Shown here: one piece after another, positions 46,809 to 54,348 of the stretch
Position numbering within the stretch: the stretch's first letter is position 1
How the letters are laid out: every line of letters begins with the position of its first letter
Assembly (NCBI RefSeq): GCF_020687545.1
Contig: NZ_JAJEQX010000004.1
Coordinates: forward strand, 94,126-158,125
Direction: 5' to 3'
Length of the DNA stretch: 64,000 nt
From: Ruminococcus turbiniformis
GTDB lineage: Bacteria > Bacillota > Clostridia > Lachnospirales > Lachnospiraceae
The notes under the pieces: generated by a model
What the model was told of the DNA's origin: nothing
Database searches by the model: none
Seen by the model: only the letters and a program-made list of their open reading frames with translations
Made by a program: the position numbers and the translations under genes

Positions 46809-46817
46809 AATATGGTA
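46809..46817 (-). promoter_or_regulatory. CCATATT box upstream of xis
   Basis: Minus strand TACCATATT. One of nine matches to a box shared by genes of this element. Here it is farther from the start than in the others. Confidence 0.45.
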
Positions 46818-46942
46818 TAATTCCGCATGTTGAGGAAAGCATCTTTTGGCGCGTGTATACCGTCGGATAACAGTGATAAACCCCCCATGATTACCGTTCA
46901 CGGAGAGATGGAGGTTCCTAACAAAAGAGCGAAACTGTCTCC

Positions 46943-47045
46943 ATGATAATCGGCAGGGCACTCTACCCGACCAACCGGATCAGTCGGAAGGGAATGCCGG
47001 GTGTTATGCATCTCCAGGCATGTAGTCCAGTTTATACCTAAATGA
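46943..47045. mobile_element. Vestige of an IscB-type insertion sequence (right end only)
   Basis: About 103 bases align with the right end of the IscB element at 52107-52214: both begin ATGATAATCGGCAGGG, share a subterminal hairpin (GATC, GG-TTGGTC core) and ATCTCCAGGCAT, and end at the iscB stop region (CCTAAATGA). Nothing else of iscB remains. It lies in the only gap over 300 bases without a called gene (46737-47351). Confidence 0.6.
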
Positions 47046-47075
47046 GCCTGTCCTTTTGGCCGGAATCCACGTTCC

Positions 47076-47108
47076 ATACAGATAAGGCAGCATCTCTGCT
47101 GCCCATCT
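47076..47108. repeat. 13-bp hairpin ACAGAT-GGCAGCA
   Basis: ACAGAT AA GGCAGCA pairs with TGCTGCC C ATCTGT around a TCTC loop. It resembles the terminator hairpins that end cargo genes here, but no gene is clear next to it. Confidence 0.55.
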
Positions 47109-47224
47109 GTGAATTAAAAAAAGAGGAATTCTATATTTGTACAGCCCTTACGGGCACCTGTCCGATTGGATGTATCTATAATAACAGCTAGATAGATCAC
47201 CCACATTTTTGCAGATAGGAGTTA

Positions 47225-47300
47225 TTTTAAGAAATTCGGGCGAGAATTCTCGGTTACTTGTATCCGAGTAGTTCACTTGTCTTGTGACTGAACATATCGG
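47225..47300. other. Hairpin-dense segment, possible structured RNA
   Basis: Adjacent stems: CGAGAATTCTCG (palindrome), CTCGG-CCGAG with a ten-base loop, and GTTCA-TGAAC with inner GTCAC-GTGA pairing. No open frame of note. It lies between the vestigial IS and the terminator of the DUF5688 gene. The RNA strand and identity are unknown. Confidence 0.35.
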
Positions 47301-47310
47301 GTGTTTATCC

Positions 47311-47345
47311 GAATGGAAAGGCGGCTTTAAGCCGCCTTTCCATTC
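47311..47345. terminator. Perfect 15-bp terminator of the DUF5688 gene
   Basis: GAATGGAAAGGCGGC (47311-47325) pairs exactly with GCCGCCTTTCCATTC (47331-47345), six bases past the stop at 47352. Confidence 0.8.
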
Positions 47346-47351
47346 AAATGG

Positions 47352-48290
47352 TTAATCCTTGGCAACACAGAGGGAGCTGTTTTCAATCTTATACACAGAA
47401 TCAGAAAGCCGGTCCTCAGGTATTACTTCTGTTTTGTTAACCGTCTTTACCATTTCTTCCAGTTCCGATACTTTCATACAATTTTTTGCCTTCACCAGGA
47501 TCAATTCATGTACGCTGGATGGCAAAATGAAAAAATCCTCTTTCAAAAAGTCTTTCAGCCTTTTTTGGATAGACGGAAGCAGGATGCCTGCCGCACCAAA
47601 TAATTTGTTTTTGTTTGTGAGCACATACATCATTTCATCCGGATCGCACAGACAATTGCTGCCAAACAAGTTGTCACTGTCTTTAAATGGCTCTTTACAG
47701 AAACATGAATCAAGTGCACCTGTCATTGATACTAAAATCGTGTTTTTCTCGGTATTTTCACATGCAATACTAAAAACATCTTCCTCTGTAACATGGAAAC
47801 GATCCGCCAATTTCCTTGTGATTCCGATGGACTCTGAATAATCACAATCCGTTTTTTCTGCATATGCAATGGCGTATAAGTCTGATACTTTCCAGTGTAA
47901 ATACTGTTTTGCGTATTCCCTATCAGACGTAAGCCTCAGCACGACGTACTGTTTTAATTCGTCCCAGGAAATCAAATTTTCTATCCCAAATAAACACGGG
48001 GATTTACCCGCCTGTTGGTAATTTTTTACCAGTATCTTGGCAAGCATTTCCTGATAAACAGACTCATGGTCAATATCACCAAGTTCCCATTTTTCATCGA
48101 GTGAGCCCATAATATCACAGGCTTGTTCCAAGTATATTATTTTCTGGATGCAGCTTTCTTTTTCCCCAATGCTGAAGCCGTGCATAGTTGCATGCTCTTT
48201 TTGGACTACCCTTGATTCTACAACATAGTTTCCTCCAAGTTCTTCCCTTACTTTCTCCGCCAGTGTTGTCATAAAAGTTTCTTCAAACAT
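47352..48290 (-). CDS. DUF5688 family protein
   Basis: 312 residues, no signal or spans. The C-terminal half is typical of the family: MMYVLTNKNKLFGAAGILLP (about 215-234), FFILPSSVHELILVKA and VIPEDRLSDSVYKIEN. DUF5688 proteins occur mostly in Lachnospiraceae mobile regions, often in several copies; function unknown. Starts at ATG behind AAAAGGAGGAAACAT. Own CCATATT box, own terminator. Confidence 0.8.
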   Translation of the reverse strand: MFEETFMTTLAEKVREELGGNYVVESRVVQKEHATMHGFSIGEKESCIQKIIYLEQACDIMGSLDEKWELGDIDHESVYQEMLAKILVKNYQQAGKSPCLFGIENLISWDELKQYVVLRLTSDREYAKQYLHWKVSDLYAIAYAEKTDCDYSESIGITRKLADRFHVTEEDVFSIACENTEKNTILVSMTGALDSCFCKEPFKDSDNLFGSNCLCDPDEMMYVLTNKNKLFGAAGILLPSIQKRLKDFLKEDFFILPSSVHELILVKAKNCMKVSELEEMVKTVNKTEVIPEDRLSDSVYKIENSSLCVAKD

Positions 48291-48321
48291 AATGTTTCCT
48301 CCTTTTTTCTAAATCAATTAG

Positions 48322-48330
48322 AATATGGAA
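48322..48330 (-). promoter_or_regulatory. CCATATT box of the DUF5688 gene
   Basis: Minus strand TTCCATATT, 17 bases before AAGGAGG. Confidence 0.55.
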
Positions 48331-48433
48331 AATGTAATAAAAAAAGCTTCTTCGCCTCTGCTGCACATTACCTGTTTCGTTTCCCATCCCTTGCAGCCCA
48401 TCATGCAAGCTTAGCGCGGCGGATCCGGATCCG

Positions 48434-48461
48434 AAAAAGGGCATCTCCATATGAAGATGCC
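48434..48461 (-). terminator. Terminator of the metallo-beta-lactamase gene
   Basis: AGGCATCT and AGATGCC pair around TCATATGG, followed by CTTTTTC on the minus strand, 30 bases past the stop. Confidence 0.75.
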
Positions 48462-48490
48462 TCTTGTAAAGAAAATATAATACTACTTGA

Positions 48491-50278
48491 CTATTGTGGG
48501 GGAGCTGACAGTTCCCCATCCCCGTTAAAATAATAGTACTCCCCATCAATTTCCTGCAGACCAATCTGCATTTCTCCGGACTCCCCAAGATAATAAGTTT
48601 CACCGTCAATTTCTTGCAACCCAGTCAACATATATCCCGAACTGCTCAGGAAATACCATCCAGAGCCGTCCCAGAGCCAACCAGTCTGCATAATGCCAGC
48701 ACCATCCATGTAATACCAGCTGCCATTAATTTGCTGCCATCCGGCGGTCATTTTCCCTTCATAATTGTAGTAGTACCAATTATCTCCAGAACGGTACCAG
48801 CCAGGTTTACATCTGTCAAGCAGCTCTCCGGTATCCGGGTCGAAATGATAGGCTGTCCCATTAATTGTTTGGTCCCCGGTCAGCATGCGGCCATCATCTC
48901 CGAAGTAGTAGGTCTCCCCTCCGATCACCTGCCATCCGGTAATCATGGTAACATCCGGGCCGGCATAAAACCATGCATGATCGATATACGCCCATGCATT
49001 ATAGGATGCATATGGACTATTGTCGTAAATATAGCCATTTCCGTTATAATAAAATACTTGGGTTGATGTGTAGCAAAGGCCGTCCTGCATGAGAGCATAT
49101 ACCATGTCATCAAGGCAGACAAATACTGGATCTGTATTCTGGAGGTTAGACTGTAATGTACTCATATCCAATACTATTGCCTGTTCCATGTCTGAGTACC
49201 AATTTGTTGCATATATTTTTTTATCAAATCCTATCCTGCCGGGGAATATACTATCAAGCTGGTTATATAAATATTTCGCTTCAGAGCCGGTAATTACCGT
49301 AATATCCGGGCGTAGGGCAGAAACAAATTCACTGCAGGAGGCCAATTCTGTACCATGGTGCCCAGCTTTTAGGATATCTACATCTCCAACCTGTTCTGCG
49401 ATCAATGCCTCCCGGTCCGTGGTCATGTCCCCACCCACAAAAGCAGAATGCCCATAAGCTGTGATTAACACACCAAGACTCATATCGTTCGCATCGCTCA
49501 CCTGCGTCCCATGGAGCCACGGGCCATCATAATTATAAAATTCAAATTCCATGTCTCCCATAGAAAAAATGGTACTTCCCACAATTCCGTCACCAGTATC
49601 TGTATACGTCCCTTGTGGGAGACTTGGATCCAAAGCTTCAATAAAGGTAGCTCCTACATCGGCAGCCGCCTGTTTGGCCGTATCGTATATGTAGAGATTA
49701 TCATATAATGCGCCCGGGCTGCTGATCACCGAGTCCGAATACCGCATCAAATACACCCTCTCCGGCTGGAATTCCCGGATCACCTCATCTGCACTTCCTA
49801 TGTGGTCACTATGTGCATGTGTTCCTATATAGAAAACAAAATTTTCAGTATTTACACCAACCGAATATAAATACGAGATAACCCTTTCTTCCTGGCCACT
49901 GGTTGTTATAGTCCCCGGGCGGCTTGGGTATCCTGGATCTGAGCCATCAGGGTAATCACTATCCTCCCCTGAATCAATCATCCCAAATTTTCCGTTGCTC
50001 TCCAGTAGGATCGCATCCATGTACCCCGGAAGTGTCAGAAAGTGGATTTTCGTATCAGACGGGCCGTTTTGCTCATCTTCAGGCAATGGTTCATCATTCT
50101 CCTCATCCGCACTGGGTTCCTTATCCGGGACCTCAATTGTAATATCTTTTGCAGTGGCAGGTGCCACGTCTTCCGATGCCTTTTGATCTGTTAGATTCCC
50201 ATAGCTGCAGGCGCTGCATAAGCATGCGCAAATAAAAATACCCATCAGTACACTCCCTAATTTGATCCTCTTTTTCAT
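48491..50278 (-). CDS. Secreted metallo-beta-lactamase-fold hydrolase with cell-wall-binding repeats
   Basis: 595 residues from the ATG at 50278. A hydrophobic leader (IKLGSVLMGIFICACL) with a weak lipobox-like LCSAC, an acidic linker, then an MBL domain: THAHSDHIG (about residue 150), VGGDMTTDREAL and LKAGHHGTE, as in the extracellular ComEC-type MBL group. From about residue 430 to the end are some seven choline/cell-wall-binding repeats (TAGWQQINGSWYYMDGAG type). It probably sits on the cell wall, hydrolysing a nucleotide or phospho-compound. Confidence 0.82.
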   Translation of the reverse strand: MKKRIKLGSVLMGIFICACLCSACSYGNLTDQKASEDVAPATAKDITIEVPDKEPSADEENDEPLPEDEQNGPSDTKIHFLTLPGYMDAILLESNGKFGMIDSGEDSDYPDGSDPGYPSRPGTITTSGQEERVISYLYSVGVNTENFVFYIGTHAHSDHIGSADEVIREFQPERVYLMRYSDSVISSPGALYDNLYIYDTAKQAAADVGATFIEALDPSLPQGTYTDTGDGIVGSTIFSMGDMEFEFYNYDGPWLHGTQVSDANDMSLGVLITAYGHSAFVGGDMTTDREALIAEQVGDVDILKAGHHGTELASCSEFVSALRPDITVITGSEAKYLYNQLDSIFPGRIGFDKKIYATNWYSDMEQAIVLDMSTLQSNLQNTDPVFVCLDDMVYALMQDGLCYTSTQVFYYNGNGYIYDNSPYASYNAWAYIDHAWFYAGPDVTMITGWQVIGGETYYFGDDGRMLTGDQTINGTAYHFDPDTGELLDRCKPGWYRSGDNWYYYNYEGKMTAGWQQINGSWYYMDGAGIMQTGWLWDGSGWYFLSSSGYMLTGLQEIDGETYYLGESGEMQIGLQEIDGEYYYFNGDGELSAPPQ

Positions 50279-50281
50279 AGT

Positions 50282-50310
50282 AATGCCCGGTATTTGTTTC
50301 GCCGGGCGCC
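50282..50310 (-). promoter_or_regulatory. Hairpin between ribosome binding site and start of the MBL gene
   Basis: GAGGAGG is followed by GCCCGG, an eleven-base loop, and CCGGGC before the ATG. The stem would bring the RBS near the start codon, or slow initiation if unfolded. Confidence 0.5.
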
Positions 50311-50331
50311 TCCTCTCTATATATTCCATTT

Positions 50332-50340
50332 AATATGGTA
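50332..50340 (-). promoter_or_regulatory. CCATATT box of the MBL gene
   Basis: Minus strand TACCATATT, 17 bases before GAGGAGG. Confidence 0.55.
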
Positions 50341-50485
50341 TATATTCAGGAGAGGACCTTATTTTTGAGGACGCCTTTGCATATCTGGTTTCCGGTGCCT
50401 TTTTGGGATGTCCGGCAGGTAGGCCTGACCAGCCTTTAACCATGGCGGAATTGGATTATATTAACATACGAGAAACGAAAGCCAA

Positions 50486-50692
50486 CTACATTTGCTTATG
50501 GCTGAACAGCTCCTTTTCGATTTTATGATTGTCAAGGAATAGGTCCGGCTCAAGATACCTGCTAAATACAGCGCCATTCCAGGTGACTTTTTTGCATTTA
50601 ATCCACCTTTCTGCTTCCCTGTCGATTCCGTTAATAACAGTTTTCCGTCTGTGCAGGTAGTCTTTGCCGACGATAAGGTTTTCTCTTTTCAC
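50486..50692 (-). CDS. Hypothetical 68-residue basic protein
   Basis: GTG start behind GGGAGGG. Mixed charge, HRRKTVINGIDREAERWIKC near residue 14, no known domain. Stands alone with a CCATATT box upstream. It may bind nucleic acid, but that is a guess from its charge. Confidence 0.6.
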   Translation of the reverse strand: MKRENLIVGKDYLHRRKTVINGIDREAERWIKCKKVTWNGAVFSRYLEPDLFLDNHKIEKELFSHKQM

Positions 50693-50729
50693 TTTTTTAC
50701 CCTCCCAATTTTAAATATTAACATCTAAG

Positions 50730-50738
50730 AATATGGGA
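50730..50738 (-). promoter_or_regulatory. CCATATT box of the 68-residue protein gene
   Basis: Minus strand TCCCATATT, 24 bases before GGGAGGG. Confidence 0.55.
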
Positions 50739-50752
50739 TAACTTTGTTGCAT

Positions 50753-50778
50753 AAAAAAAGCGGGCTGTATGCCCGCTC
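50753..50778 (-). terminator. Strong terminator AGCGGGC-GCCCGCT-T7
   Basis: AGCGGGC and GCCCGCT pair around ATACA and are followed by seven T on the minus strand. Ends the gene stopping at 50793. Confidence 0.9.
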
Positions 50779-50792
50779 TGCCAGTCTCAATC

Positions 50793-51008
50793 TTAACCAA
50801 AATCGTTTCTGACAATCACACTCTGCCTTATACTTGCAGCAGCTTCTTCTTCTGTTCTGAATAATTGGCTTTCCGGTAGCTGTATTGCCCCGCACACTCC
50901 GATCAACTGTACAATGTATGTTGCTCCTCTCCGGCTGATTACTTTTGCTGGCATTGGCTGCTTATTATCTTCCAAAATATAGCACGAATCGCCTCTTACA
51001 AATGGCAT
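50793..51008 (-). CDS. Hypothetical 71-residue protein
   Basis: ATG at 51008 behind GGGAGGGAGCTGC. A compact beta-rich small protein (RGDSCYILEDNK, TYIVQLIGVCGAIQLP) that looks like an SH3-like barrel, with a helix at the end. No family recognised. Follows 51131-51502 closely and probably shares its transcript. Confidence 0.65.
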   Translation of the reverse strand: MPFVRGDSCYILEDNKQPMPAKVISRRGATYIVQLIGVCGAIQLPESQLFRTEEEAAASIRQSVIVRNDFG

Positions 51009-51130
51009 GCAGCTCCCTCCCTTGCTACACTTCCTTTTTTGCAATATAGTTTTTCTGCATGTCCCTATTGTAGTATTCATATTTTTCAACGTCAAGAAGA
51101 ACCTGATTTTATCACTATCTTTTATCACTA

Positions 51131-51502
51131 TCAAAATTGAAGAACAAACGGCCCATCCTGTATCCTCGAATCAAAATACACGGCATGTGGATTTCTCCCC
51201 CACAAGCTTCCAGCCACTTGGCAATGGAAGGATTTCCGGGCTGCAGCAGCAGTATACCCTTCCATGTACAGCCTAACATACTGCAGCCAGCCTTTTTTAA
51301 CCAATAGGCAGATTTCATCTTCTTCCTTTCTGTTCAATTCGGCCTTTTGAGACAAATACATAAATCGTGCATTTACTTGATGTGTTTCTTTTTTATTCTC
51401 TCCTGATAGCGTATAAAGCAGCTTCCCTTTTTCCAGCCTGTAATCAACAAAAAATTCTAACTCCTGTTTTAAGAACTCCTTTGCTGTTAGTTTCAAAGTC
51501 AT
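51131..51502 (-). CDS. Hypothetical 123-residue protein
   Basis: ATG behind AAAGGGGAATAAT. Mostly helical, charged, with paired Lys/Glu, ending in HAVYFDSRIQDGPFVLQF. No known domain. It lies just downstream of the tRNA-Gln on the same strand, with no promoter box of its own, so it may be transcribed with the tRNA. Confidence 0.6.
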   Translation of the reverse strand: MTLKLTAKEFLKQELEFFVDYRLEKGKLLYTLSGENKKETHQVNARFMYLSQKAELNRKEEDEICLLVKKGWLQYVRLYMEGYTAAAARKSFHCQVAGSLWGRNPHAVYFDSRIQDGPFVLQF

Positions 51503-51572
51503 ATTATTCCCCTTTCGTAACCCCTTATCACCCCAATCAACCGCTCCATCTCAGAGCTTTCAAATACATAAC

Positions 51573-51643
51573 TGGGCTGGTGGGATTTGAACCCACGGAT
51601 CCAGGAGTCAAAGTCCTGTGCCTTACCGCTTGGCGACAGCCCA
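51573..51643 (-). tRNA. tRNA-Gln (anticodon TTG)
   Basis: 71 bases that fold as a tRNA: acceptor TGGGCTG with CAGCCCA, D arm GCC-GGC, anticodon stem CAGGA-TCCTG with loop CTTTGAC (anticodon TTG), T arm GTGGG-TTCAAAT-CCCAC. CCA is not encoded. A tRNA inside a mobile element is often linked to codon use or to recovery from host anticodon nucleases. Its promoter region has a CCATATT box. Confidence 0.95.
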
Positions 51644-51673
51644 CTATCTGTGTTGATTTTAACAGGTATCCAT

Positions 51674-51682
51674 AATATGGTA
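51674..51682 (-). promoter_or_regulatory. CCATATT box of the tRNA-Gln gene
   Basis: Minus strand TACCATATT, 31 bases before the mature tRNA 5' end. Note that here it serves an RNA gene, so the box is tied to transcription and not to translation. Confidence 0.55.
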
Positions 51683-51729
51683 TTTTTTGCTGGCAGTTCC
51701 GCACCCCATCATTTATTCTTCGGTTTACG

Positions 51730-51758
51730 AAAAAAGACAGCATTAAGCCGTCTTTTTT
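51730..51758 (-). terminator. Terminator of the small cysteine-rich protein gene
   Basis: AAAAAAGACGGC and GCTGTCTTTTTT pair around a TTAAT loop. Confidence 0.85.
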
Positions 51759-51768
51759 CTTTACCGTA

Positions 51769-51945
51769 TTAATTCGACGGGGAACCTGCTTTGTCAGTCC
51801 TGCCAACGAAAAGAAGGCACGCTTTCCTGTCACATCCCTTTGGCTCTTTATCTGCCTCACAGATTCCTGTCCCCATCCCATACTTTTCTTCGATCCGGTC
51901 ATTATACATCCACTTTTCACACTGGCTGCAATGATTATCCTTCAT
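51769..51945 (-). CDS. Small cysteine-rich protein (58 residues)
   Basis: ATG at 51945 behind AGAGGAGGAAAAGACG. The product has CSQCEKWMY, then GICEADKEPKGC and KAC, five cysteines that could form a zinc or disulfide knuckle. No signal peptide. Own CCATATT box and terminator. Function unknown. Confidence 0.7.
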   Translation of the reverse strand: MKDNHCSQCEKWMYNDRIEEKYGMGTGICEADKEPKGCDRKACLLFVGRTDKAGSPSN

Positions 51946-51979
51946 CGTCTTTTCCTCCTCTTATCATTAATTTGACCAT

Positions 51980-51988
51980 AATATGGTA
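51980..51988 (-). promoter_or_regulatory. CCATATT box of the cysteine-rich protein gene
   Basis: Minus strand TACCATATT, 19 bases before GAGGAGG. Confidence 0.55.
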
Positions 51989-52207
51989 ATTCTTGACATC
52001 AGAGATTTTTAATTATTAATGCAAAGAAAAGGTGGTTCAGTATTGAGGCGTTCAGTGATTTCCTGAAAAACAACAGATGGCTCCCATCAAAGATTTTCCG
52101 CATTCTATGATAATCGGCAGGGTACTCCGCCTGACCAACTGGATCAGACGGAGGGGAATGACGTTATTATACATCTCCAGGCATATAGCCCCGCCTACAC
52201 CACCTTC

Positions 52208-53559
52208 CTAAATGACTTTATAGCCGCCACAGCAAGAATAAAGCTTTACTGCATCCGTTCTGGGGGCTTTTGCCACCCCATCCAAAGCGACATACTGCCC
52301 GTAGTGCTGGCAGCCCTTTACTGTGTATTTGTTTCCCTGGTACAGGACGATATCTCCCGGACGGAGCCTATACCTGGTATAGCGGATGGACCGGCGGCCT
52401 TTTGACAGCTTCTCCCCACGGTACTTCCTCAGATTTTCTGTGTCTAGTTCCCGGTTCCTTGCCACACGCCCGGAGCAGAGTTCCGCACCCTTCCGCTTCT
52501 TCCCATCCCGGATGTCGATGTAAGAGGCATCATAAAACTTTTCCAGGATCCGGTTGTTCCTGCGTACTTTTTGTAAAGTGCGGGTTTCCGCCCGGCTGGC
52601 AGGATGGAGCTTGCCCATGGAGTAGGCGTCATTCACATGGGACTTCCCAGGCCCAGGTACTGCCGTGCCGCCTTTGTCTCCGCGCCATAAGCAGCGCGGA
52701 TCTCGATGCCCGGCGTGAGCTCTTTCGCCTCACGGAAAATCGTCCAGCGCATCTGGTTCATCACGGCTGCTCCGGCATAACTGGTAAATACTTCAGGGGT
52801 GTAGCCATAAAGCGTTCCACCTTCTTTATGGTTTGCCGGCGTGTGGCACTTCGTGCAGCATGTGACCAGTTCGTCGAGTTGGTTTCCATGTCGGCCCTTC
52901 CAGTAAAGCGCATGGAGGACCCGGAGGACAGTGCCTTTCTCTACTCCTTTGACGCAGATCCGGCAGGTATACCGGTCCCTGAAAAAGACAGCTTCCCGCA
53001 AGGTAGCCAAGTTATATCTCGGACCCTGCTGATAGTCCGTGCCTTCCGGTGCCGCTTCCCCTTTTTCAATAGCCGCCAAGAGCTGTGTATCAAATACCCC
53101 GACCTCAAACACCGCCCTGGTGACAGGGCATACATCCACAATTTCCCCGAATGCCTTCACGTTGACGTCTGCCTTATGTTCTACAGATGGAGGAAGCTTC
53201 CCTTCCCGGTTCATGCGGTTATCGAATCGCGGTTTTCTGTAGCGTAGGTGGTTTCTTCTCTGATACCGGTATTTCCGCCGGTCATCCCTCCGGGACTTTT
53301 CGTCCGCCAGGGGACGGTATTCTTCTGACATGTATTCCCGGGACTCCGATTTCAGGCTGACGCCTACATGGTGGTCCCCGGTATCACAGCAGAACTCAAT
53401 CGGCTGTGTATATTCTGTCGTTTCATAGTTCAACTTAATTGTAAACGGGCGGTGCCTGTATATGGATGCCCGCCCGTCTTTGAGCATGTGCCGTACCTTC
53501 CCGGCACGGACGGTCGGCATCAGGGGCCTCCCATCTTTACTGATTACGAAGATCGTCAT
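52208..53559 (-). pseudogene. iscB: IscB RNA-guided nuclease, frameshifted near the C-terminus
   Basis: Starts at ATG 53559 (TGGAGGAACATA upstream). Domains in order: PLMP motif (RPLMPTVRAGKVRHML, residue 11 on), RuvC-I Asp in FCCDTGDHHVG (about 60), Arg-rich bridge helix, RuvC-II Glu in AVFEVGVFD, and an HNH domain with CRIC, TCCTKCH and the PANH end. After YLGLG the frame stops at SPM. One missing base would otherwise give SHVNDAYSMG, the RuvC-III region, and a C-terminal beta domain that is open down to 52208. HNH is whole; RuvC is split. Confidence 0.85.
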
Positions 53560-53562
53560 TAT

Positions 53563-53845
53563 GTTCCTCCAGACTACCGTTTCCGGCTGTAATGCGCGGG
53601 CATCACCCGCGTGGTCCACATCGCCAATGTTATCGCCTGGTTTGTATGCACAGGACACTGTCCCTACCCTCAGGACTGTTTAACTCTGCGCCGCAGAGCG
53701 GGGGACGTGTGGAGGATCCCCCGGTGCCTGTATATTCAGGCGTAACGTAGCAGCTTAAGCTGCTGAGGCTAATCAACCGGGCTTACAGGATATCTCCTGC
53801 AAGCCCAACCTGACCGTCTCTAACGTGTCAGACGGGGTAATTGAC
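53563..53845 (-). ncRNA. HEARO / omega RNA of the IscB element
   Basis: The segment directly upstream of iscB folds into several stems: CCGTCT-AGACGG, GGGCTTGCAGGAGATATCC and TGTAAGCCC, CAGCAGCTTAAGCTGCT, and GCGGGTGATGCCCGC. Gene order and sequence feel match HEARO RNAs that guide IscB. The guide is expected at the 5' end, just past 53845, where the sequence encodes the end of the neighbour at 53828. Confidence 0.75.
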
Positions 53846-54187
53846 GTCTTCTACGAGGATGGGAGAGATTGTCGTTTCCTCCTTCCTTCCGTGATTTCCG
53901 CTGTGGATCATTTTTTTCTTATCTTTTGTCAAATCAGCGGGAATGTTAATTATTGTTATAAGGCGCTGCTCCTTTGAAAAGATATAGCATTTTTCACCAT
54001 ACAGTAACGGAATAGCATTCTTATTATATCTCCATATTCCATCCATCCATTTTCTGAGACGGCCCTTTGTGTTTTCCCTGCATATTCCTTCTGTATAAGC
54101 CCTGTCAACAATCCGGGCAGCAGCTTTCTTATGTAAGCCCGCCCTCTGTTTCAACCTCTTTTTTCCGTGTCTTGTAATAGTTGCCAT
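53828..54187 (-). CDS. Hypothetical 119-residue basic protein
   Basis: ATG at 54187 behind AGAAAGGATGATTGTT. MATITRHGKKRLKQRAGLHK is strongly basic, then GRLRKWMDGIWRYNKNAIPL and YIFSKEQRLITIINIP. The N-terminal H-GKKRLKQR pattern recalls small RNase-like or BrnT/RelE-like proteins, but that is not firm. The C-terminal end runs into the HEARO boundary, so the last residues may be altered. Confidence 0.55.
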   Translation of the reverse strand: MATITRHGKKRLKQRAGLHKKAAARIVDRAYTEGICRENTKGRLRKWMDGIWRYNKNAIPLLYGEKCYIFSKEQRLITIINIPADLTKDKKKMIHSGNHGRKEETTISPILVEDVNYPV

Positions 54188-54217
54188 AACAATCATCCTT
54201 TCTATAATTTTATACTG

Positions 54218-54226
54218 AATATGGAT
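54218..54226 (-). promoter_or_regulatory. CCATATT box of the 119-residue protein gene
   Basis: Minus strand ATCCATATT, 18 bases before AAAGGA. Confidence 0.5.
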
Positions 54227-54348
54227 TATTTCTTTTTTCTTGTAGTTCTTTACTTCCCGTTCGTCTATTTTGTACCCACGTATAAATTAAAACAGTCTCC
54301 TTTTTCCACTTTTTCTATGAAATCATGAATAAAAGGAGGAGTTTTATC

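Larger units (their letters stand above)
52107..53845 (-). mobile_element. IscB/HEARO-type insertion sequence
   Basis: About 1.74 kb: a HEARO (omega) RNA region and a frameshifted iscB. No transposase gene lies inside, as in other HEARO elements, which are thought to move with help from an IS200/IS605 TnpA (one is present at 61716). The right end has a subterminal hairpin near 52110-52150. The left end abuts the gene at 53828. Confidence 0.75.

Noticed and set aside
46776..46961. 61-codon minus-strand frame upstream of xis
   Set aside because: Crosses the end of the IS vestige and the CCATATT box; no RBS.
47042..47191. 49-codon plus-strand frame with four Cys near its end (ICTALTGTCPIGC)
   Set aside because: No RBS, starts in the stop region of an IS vestige and runs through a perfect 13-bp hairpin; more likely chance.
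52625..52645. Programmed frameshift in iscB
   Set aside because: No X-XXY-YYZ slippery heptamer and no obvious stimulatory structure at the right distance; mutation or read error is simpler.
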